Of a DNA stretch of 64,000 nucleotides, positions 57,495-64,000 are shown piece after piece. A model generated the notes under the pieces. The model saw only the letters and a program-made list of their open reading frames with translations. It searched no databases and was not told where the DNA came from. Origin of the DNA: Aselliscus stoliczkanus. Taxonomy: Eukaryota; Chordata; Mammalia; Chiroptera; Hipposideridae. Location: contig CM066737.1 in NCBI GenBank assembly GCA_033961575.1, positions 89,586,271 to 89,650,270 on the forward strand. Direction: 5' to 3'. Each line of letters opens with the position of its first letter. Positions within the stretch are counted from its first letter, which is position 1. The translations under genes were made by a program, and so were the position numbers.

Positions 57495-58345
57495 AGAAAC
57501 ATCAAATGCTCATAAAGATGTGGAGCAACAGGAACTTTCATTCACTGCTGGTGGGAATGCAAAATGGTACAGACACTTTGGAAGGCAGTTTGGCAGTTTC
57601 TTAGAAAAGTAAACATGCTCTTACCATAAAATCCAGCAATTGCCCTTCTTGGTATTTACCCAAAGGAGTTGAAAACTTGTGTCCACACAAAACCCTGCAC
57701 CAGATGTTTATAGCAGCTTTATTCATAATTGTCAAATTTGGAAGCAACCAGGATGTCCTTCAGTAAGCAAATAAATAAATGAACTCTGGTACATCCAGAC
57801 AATGGAATATCATTCAGTGCTAAAAAGAAATGAGCTATCAAGCCATGAAAAGACATGGAGGAACCTTAAATGTATATTACTAAGTGAAAGAAACCAGTCT
57901 GAAAAGGCTACACACTATATGATTCCAACTATATGACTTTCTGAAAAGGGCAAAACTATGGTGACAGTAAAAATATCTACTTGCCAGGGGTTTGTTGGGG
58001 AGTGGGGTGGGGTGAGGGTGGGGATGCATAAGTGGAGCACAGAGGATTTTTACAACAGTGCAACTACTCTGTATTGATACTACAATGCATATATATTATT
58101 ATACATTCATCTAAATCCATAGAATATGAACCATAAGAATGAGCCCTACTGTAAACTATGGGCTTTGGGCAATAATGATGTGTCCATGTAGGTTCTTCAG
58201 TTGTAACAAATGGACCATTCTGATGTGGGATGTTGAGAGTGGAGAAGGCTGTAGGTATGGGGGCAGGACTCATGGGAACTGTCTGTCCTTTCCATTTAGT
58301 TTTGTTGGAACATAAAACTGCTCTAAAAAAAATCAAATCTGTTTT
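57495..58345 (+). mobile_element. Old L1, ORF2 end and 3' UTR
   Basis: CACTGCTGGTGGGAATGCAA, ATAAAATCCAGCAATTGCCC, TTATAGCAGCTTTATTCATA, TACATCCAGACAATGGAATA, then an L1M-style 3' UTR (TTGTAACAAATGGACCATTC, TGGAACATAAAACTGCTCTA). Many stops. Confidence 0.9.
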
Positions 58346-59799
58346 TTAAAAAACCTATAGAGATCATTTTAATAGGTTTGGATGGTTCTTTTCCTTACTT
58401 ATCCTCCACAGCTGGCTGAATGCACAGTACTGGACGTTTATTACCTTGGTTGAGAACTCACCATTCTTTCCCTCCCTTTGTCATTTCAGTTCTTTGGTCT
58501 TAACCTCCTTTACTTTTGACCACATTGCTTTCATTGGTATACTTCCTTGCATTATGATAACATTAATTTTATTAGAATTATTTTAGTTGTATTTAAATAA
58601 GCTTATGAATTTAATAATTTTTTAAAGCTAAGGCTATTTTAAACAATTTGGAAAATATTGGCACAACATGAAACCACTAACTTATGGAGACTAAAGGGTT
58701 TTTTTTCTCCTTTTAAAAAGTTAGTCCCCAAACAATTGCTCTTCAGGAAAATTTCAAGTACACTTTGTACTATCATTTTCAAATATACCTTAAGTTCTCT
58801 CTACTTCCCTTCATGCTCTTTTCCCTAACTGCTGGTTCAATGACACTATAGTCCACAAATCGAATTTTTTTTTTTTTTTGGTCGTTTATGTCTGGCTGCC
58901 TGGAAATGATGGTGATGTCAAAATCGTTGGTTGGCTGTTAGGCAACATAACAAGAGGAACCTCGTTAAAGGGGAAATAGCTTCTATTTGTAAACTAGTAT
59001 TTGCACGGTGAGGAAACCATAAGTTTGTATGACTCCTTCTTCTTCTGGATGAGGTAATATGACATCTCTGTCTATTTAAGAGAACTGGCGTTAATGTGGG
59101 CCTATGTCTAGATATGTTGGGATGCCTGCATATCCCACAGGTGACAGTCTCTATTGCTTCCAACTTTGGAGACCTCCAGTCTGCCTGTCTTGCAGATACG
59201 GATACCCACATTGGCATATGTGTTCAGGAGCAGGAAACAGCGTGATCACTTTTAACTTATGATTCAGAGCTCTCTGGTTACGAAGCATAAAGGAACAAGT
59301 CCATTCCATGTAAGGGGTTGGTGCTTTCTGTGGTACCCCCAGTGAAATGTTTTGCAGCAGAATAGTTTTTCCCCAATAATTATGTTTATTATTAGGGAAC
59401 ATTCTCTTCTATCAAGTATAAGAGAGCTTGTTATGTGGATTGCATTCAGGAAAGACTTTATTTTCATTCTTTTGTTATTTCCCCTGTTAATTCCACTGAT
59501 TTTTTTTTCTAGAGGAGGAAAGGCAGCTTATATATTCATATCCAAATGAGAGTGAAAATACTACAGATACTAATTGCATATTTTATAAGTATTTAGACCA
59601 GTGTTTCTATGGCTTTAGAATCACAAGTCCCTGAATTAAAATCTGTACTCTTCTAAAGGTATGTAGGTCAACTTATAGGAAACTGGAGGTTTCCTTAGAC
59701 TCACTCCCTTAAAAATACCACTCCCCCACCTTTAGCCTTTGCTCACAGGCTCTTCTTTAGCAGTATGCCTTTCTTCCACCATGTCCACTGTAGTTTGTG

Positions 59800-60445
59800 G
59801 TATGTTGTTGCAATAATGGCCTCCAATGCGTTCATTTCTCCCTGTATCCAAGCTCTTGCTTAGTCTCCATCACCTTGGGTCTATACTTGATCAGGTGACT
59901 TGTTTTGCCTAAGGGAGCAATACCAACTATGACATAAGCAGAGACTTATTTTTTTAATTTATTTTATTTTATTTTTTTTGAGGGCAGTGTCACTGGCCCT
60001 CATATGTGGGACCGAACCGGGGGCGCTGGCTTCCGAAACCAGCGCTTAACCACCGTGCCACTTGGCCGGCCCTAAGCAGAGACTTAAAGTGAGCTTCTTC
60101 ATTTGGACTAGAACTCCTTTGTTGCTCCTATGGTATTCGTCAAACCACCATGTGGAGAAGCCGGGGCTAGCCTGTTGGAGGATAGGATACCTCATGGAAC
60201 AGTGACAAGTCATGGCTACTGGAGCCCTCCTAGAAAAACAACCTTAACATCACCAGATATGTGAGTGAGGCCATCCTAGGACATCTAGTCTTAGCCCAGG
60301 CAGCCAAGCCCAGAAGAGCCATCACAAATGTCCCAGTCAACACAGACAATCCACAGAATTGTGAGCTAAATATTTTGTTGCTCTAAGTCCCTAAATTTCA
60401 AGATGGTTTGTTATGCAGCAAAAGCTGCATGATACACAGTCCCAC
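59800..60445 (+). mobile_element. MLT1-type LTR, split by a SINE
   Basis: TGATCAGGTGACTTGTTTTG, CATGTGGAGAAGCCGGGGCT, CAGCCAAGCCCAGAAGAGCC, CCACAGAATTGTGAGCTAAA, GATGGTTTGTTATGCAGCAA: a good MLT1 match in order. Confidence 0.85.
59952..60072 (-). repeat. Short tRNA-SINE inside the MLT1 LTR
   Basis: Minus copy with ATTT-rich tail; TAAGCAGAGACTTA duplicated on both sides. Confidence 0.94.
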
Positions 60446-61679
60446 ATGTAGTCAGTTTGGTTTTCTATTGTGAGGGAACACCAATTACACATCTGGTTGC
60501 ACATCTTTCCTCTTTTTCCATTATGGAAAATGTGTTACTCTAGTTCTTCAGGTACAAGGAACCAAATACATTTAAATTACTTAAAAACAAAGCTCTCTGT
60601 GTGTACATGTGTGTGTATGCTCATGTGCACATGCTGAGTGGGAGGTAAGGGATGGTTTTGATGACAAAACAGACAACTTCTTAGACATAAGACCTGCAGC
60701 TCAGCCAGGCTTCATGTTTGCTGGTACTGGGGAGCCTCTGAGAACTGAATCTATTCAAACCATCCTTTTTTTTTTGGCTTCTCTGGGACTCTTCTGAACA
60801 TCTTCTGAAACTCTTTGAACATCTGTTCTGTTTTCCTATTTCACTCTGAAGACTGGCTTTCTCTGTTTATTCATCATGTTGTACAGGACTCCTAATGACA
60901 CTTCAGTGTATAAGTCTAGAAGACTCTATCCCTTAGTCATTACATTGTGTTGCTAAACACAAACCCTCAAAAAGAAGATTTGATTGGTTCACCTCATTTG
61001 CCTACTGCTTATAAGTAAGCCTCCCTTTAGTCAAATGATCACTCCAATCTAGTCAGCAGTGGTGACATGGGACAGATAGGGTGGGCATCTGCTGGTTGGC
61101 TGGATTTCTACTTACCAAGGCTGGGCTCAGCTGGGTGTCACTGCCTCAGAGTGTAGGAGCTAGGGTGGCCCTTTTTTATCACTTCAGATTGTTTATCGGA
61201 CAGGGTGGCTCTGCTCCATGTATGTTATCATCTTCGTTGGTCTAGTGAGATAGTTTGGTCTTAGGCATGTTCATTTCATGGTGATGGTAAAAGTACACGA
61301 GAACAAATGGAAACATGCAAGGCCTATTAAGGGCTAAGCTTGAAATTGTCACACTGATATTTTCATCCAGATATCAGTCACCCAAGCAAGTCACATGACC
61401 AAGCCTAAAGTCAAGGGGCAGGGAAATCCATTCCACCCATCATGAGACCATGGTAAGTATCTGCCTGTAGATAGGGCTGAAGAATTGAGGCCAGCAACGC
61501 AACACTTTCCCCTTTTCATGTCTTTCATAAGCTCATCTTTTGACCAGCAGAGATAGTCCAAAGATGTTGACTAACAGTGAAGAGCTAGAAGAGATGGGTC
61601 CAGGGCCTAGAGGAACCAACTTGTCTATAGGAACGGATTCAAAGATTGTCAAAGTGACAGAGTTTTAAAAGACAGACTG

Positions 61680-62112
61680 GGGCCAGCCAAGTGGTGTGTT
61701 GGTTAAGAGCTGGCTTGGGACACCAGCGGCCCCAGTTCGGATCCCACATATGAGGGCCAGTGACACTGCCCTCTACAGCTAAGATGGTGAACAACAGCTC
61801 CACCTGGAGCTGGGCTGCTGTGAGTCCCCGGGATGGTACAGCTGCAGCCCCTGCTGCAGTGGGCTGCCATAGGCAACAGTGAGTGGCCGGCAGCCAGTGT
61901 GAGCTGCCAAGAGCTGCTGTGAGTGGCCATCCAGAGGCCGGTGACCAATCTGCCTCACCCGAGAAGAGTGCAATGATGATACCAACATGGGCCAGTGAAG
62001 CAATGTCCTCCACAACTAGACTGAAGAACAAAAGGACAGCAACTTGTCTGTTCCCTTTCCCCAGTTACCCAACACAGTTCTTGTCCCCCAATTCCCCAAT
62101 TTATAAAAAAAA
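61680..62112 (+). repeat. Long tRNA-SINE, full length
   Basis: GGGGCCAGCCAAGTGGTGTG head to CCCCAATTTATAAAAAAAA tail; AAAAGACAGACTGG duplicated on both sides. Confidence 0.94.
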
Positions 62113-62554
62113 AGAAAAGACAGACTGGATATGGGCTTGCTCTGGATCAATACTATTCATCCAGAAGATCCAATATGGTGCCATAGCAGCAATTTCTAGG
62201 CCATGATATGGCCCTGCAGTGGAGAGAGCCAGCCAGGTTGTAATCCCTGGAATGAGAAAACTGCTGTGCACATCAAGAAAACAATACAGATCTAGTCATA
62301 TATCTAGCCAACAGATGAGGTCAGAGACAAGGTGTCAGCATGACAGTAAGTACTGACCCAAGGCTTACAGGACAAGATTACTTCAGGCCCCGAAGGTCTG
62401 CTTTGGTCAGGCTTACCTAAGGCCAGAGATGCAAGGTTATTGAAAGTCTTCAGGACCTGGCAAGAAAAAACAAACATGGACTGATCCTGTTAGCTCACAG
62501 TGCCTTTTCTGACTCATGAACCTACCATACCACTTGTCTAAATGATTCAGTTGG

Positions 62555-62656
62555 AAGCCAGCTGAGTGGCACGGTGGTTAAGCGCTGGCTTGGGAAGCCA
62601 GCAGCCCCAGTTCGGGTCCCATATATGAGGGCCAGTGACACTGCCCTCAGAAAAGG

Positions 62657-62668
<12 letters not shown>
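62555..62668 (+). repeat. Short tRNA-SINE
   Basis: AAGCCAGCTGAGTGGCACGG head to CACTGCCCTC plus A-tail. CTAAATGATTCAGTTGG before; CTAAATGACTCAGTTGG after the TA tract. Confidence 0.92.

Positions 62669-62670
<2 letters not shown>

Positions 62671-62721
<51 letters not shown>
62671..62721. repeat. (TA)n microsatellite grown from the SINE A-tail
   Basis: About 25 TA units directly after the A-run of the SINE and before its right target duplication, so it belongs to the inserted element. Confidence 0.95.
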
Positions 62722-62724
<3 letters not shown>

Positions 62725-63134
62725 TTTCCTAAATGACTCAGTTGGCAATTCATCATGTTCTGTCTTATCTGTTTCCTTAATTTGTCATGTGAAAAATCAT
62801 ATGCCTATTTCTTCAAAATAAAATTCAGAGCAGACCTATGGCCATATAGTTGATTCAGATTGTTTATGGAGTAGAAATCAGGGTAACGAGGTCAGAAGAC
62901 CCAATAAGTGTAAACTTACTGTAGGAGGAAGGGGCAATAAAAGTAAATCATTAATGGGGGTTTACTTTGAGAATCCTAAAAGTGGCTCCTACTGTAAGCT
63001 GGCTATTAATGGCAGAAAGGAGGCTGTGGCCTGACTGTAAGCATTAGGAGAAATGGGGGAGGAGCTTGTTCCATGAAGAAAGGGATTTAGGTCAAGCAGC
63101 AGTGGGAACTCTTTAAACTTCCTCATCTCTGAAT

Positions 63135-63480
63135 TCAGAGTAAGCTCCTGTTTACCTTCCCAGCCTCATCCCCCACAACTTCCCCATCTGTACTCTACCC
63201 ACTGCCAATGAGCATGCTTTCCATTCCCCAGACACCCTGCTCTTTCCCTATTCTGTGCCTTTGACTATGCTGTTCCTGCCATCTAGTATGCTATCTTTCC
63301 AATTTTTGCCATCAAATTAGTCTCATCATTCAAGGCCTATCTTCCATGAAGTGGGTTCCTTAAGCACATATGACCCATTCCTACTTTAACTCCCATAGTC
63401 CATTTCATAGTCTGCTTTGTATTATCATTTTACCTGTAGTTGTTTTATCCATTCTTTCCCTCTTCTTCCCTTTGTGTCAG
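63135..63480 (+). mobile_element. L2-like remnant
   Basis: TTTGACTATGCTGTTCCTGC, TCATCATTCAAGGCCTATCT, TCATAGTCTGCTTTGTATTA resemble the L2 3' region. Decayed. Confidence 0.6.
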
Positions 63481-64000
63481 TTATCTATTGAACGTCCTAT
63501 ATTTTATCTAGGCCCATAAAGATGCATGTCCTCAAAGTCTCTGCTCTCAAAAGATTAGTTGGTCTAGAGGGAGATGCAGGCAGGTAAATGGGAATTGTAA
63601 CATGTCGTAAAGACTAAACAGAAGTAAGCATAAGTGCTATTGGGGACTCTAAGAAGGAAACTCTAATCAGTCTTCTAGAGTCAGAATCTTGAAGGTAAAG
63701 GGCAGAAATCATTCCAGGAGAGTCAGTAGCATGTGCAAAGACCCTGGTGTTATTCACAAATATGGAGCATCACATTAAATATTTATGTTTTGATCTTGGT
63801 CAATTAATACCTAGATGCATATATTACATAAGTATTTTCCTATTTGTTACATCTTCTGACAATCTTTAACAAGCTATCATTCACCCAAATTTATGTAAGA
63901 AAAAAACCAACCTCAGGGTTTAAATGATTAATCTGGAGTTAATCAAATTCAAAGTAGCAGAGTAAGGATGACAACATAGGTTTTCTGATGCCAAAGCCGT

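Larger units (their letters stand above)
48451..64000. other. Intergenic DNA upstream of GK
   Basis: No coding gene recognised. In human the next gene on this side is TASL (CXorf21), well beyond this distance. Unannotated stretches are 50,700-51,890, 54,960-55,480, 58,360-59,790, 60,450-61,660 and 62,130-62,540; I see nothing in them beyond weak old-repeat resemblance. Confidence 0.5.

Noticed and set aside
57495..58345. ORF2-like coding potential of the upstream L1
   Set aside because: Frames are broken by many stops; it is an old, dead copy.
48451..64000. Search for TASL or another neighbour gene upstream of GK
   Set aside because: No recognisable coding exon; the expected distance in mammals exceeds what is visible.

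Overview
The window is mammalian nuclear DNA: AT-rich, full of retrotransposons, with one protein-coding gene whose exons keep intact reading frames and splice sites. That gene is glycerol kinase (GK), read on the minus strand. Eight coding exons can be placed exactly (47,829 down to 3,320). They join in frame to 729 coding bases, residues 1-243, the N-terminal part of an enzyme of about 550 residues. The rest of the gene lies beyond base 1. GK is X-linked in placental mammals, so the window is probably from an X chromosome; this is inference from synteny.

The host is most likely a bat of the horseshoe-bat/leaf-nosed-bat group (Yinpterochiroptera). The repeats point there: tRNA-derived SINEs starting GGGCCGGCCGAGTGGCGC, a relative ending in CCTGGAAAAACACACTGTTCCCC, young L1 copies and several mariner-like DNA transposons. 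The bat assignment rests on memory of these families and needs a repeat-library search.

Layout, left to right: intron 8 (1-3,319), exon 8, intron 7, exon 7, intron 6 (3,962-6,125), exon 6, intron 5 (6,264-8,598), exon 5, large intron 4 (8,676-25,061) holding a 4-kb antisense L1 and a possible processed pseudogene, exon 4, intron 3 (25,140-35,377) with a stack of retrotransposons and an inverted repeat, exon 3, intron 2, exon 2, intron 1 (37,186-47,751), exon 1, then a CpG-island promoter to about 48,450. From there to 64,000 is upstream intergenic DNA with an inactivated mariner, a probable solo LTR, two MLT1-type LTRs and old L1/L2 remnants; no gene was recognised.

The encoded enzyme phosphorylates glycerol to glycerol-3-phosphate with ATP. 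The visible exons carry the first phosphate-binding loop (exon 1), the glycerol-contacting Arg-Glu pair (exon 4) and the glycerol-contacting Tyr (exon 6). No undescribed biological system was found. The most interesting structures are an inverted-repeat pair in which one arm carries an 80-bp palindromic MITE and the other keeps the empty site, two places where several retrotransposons inserted one after another at the same short target, and a modular set of SINE families sharing heads and tails.
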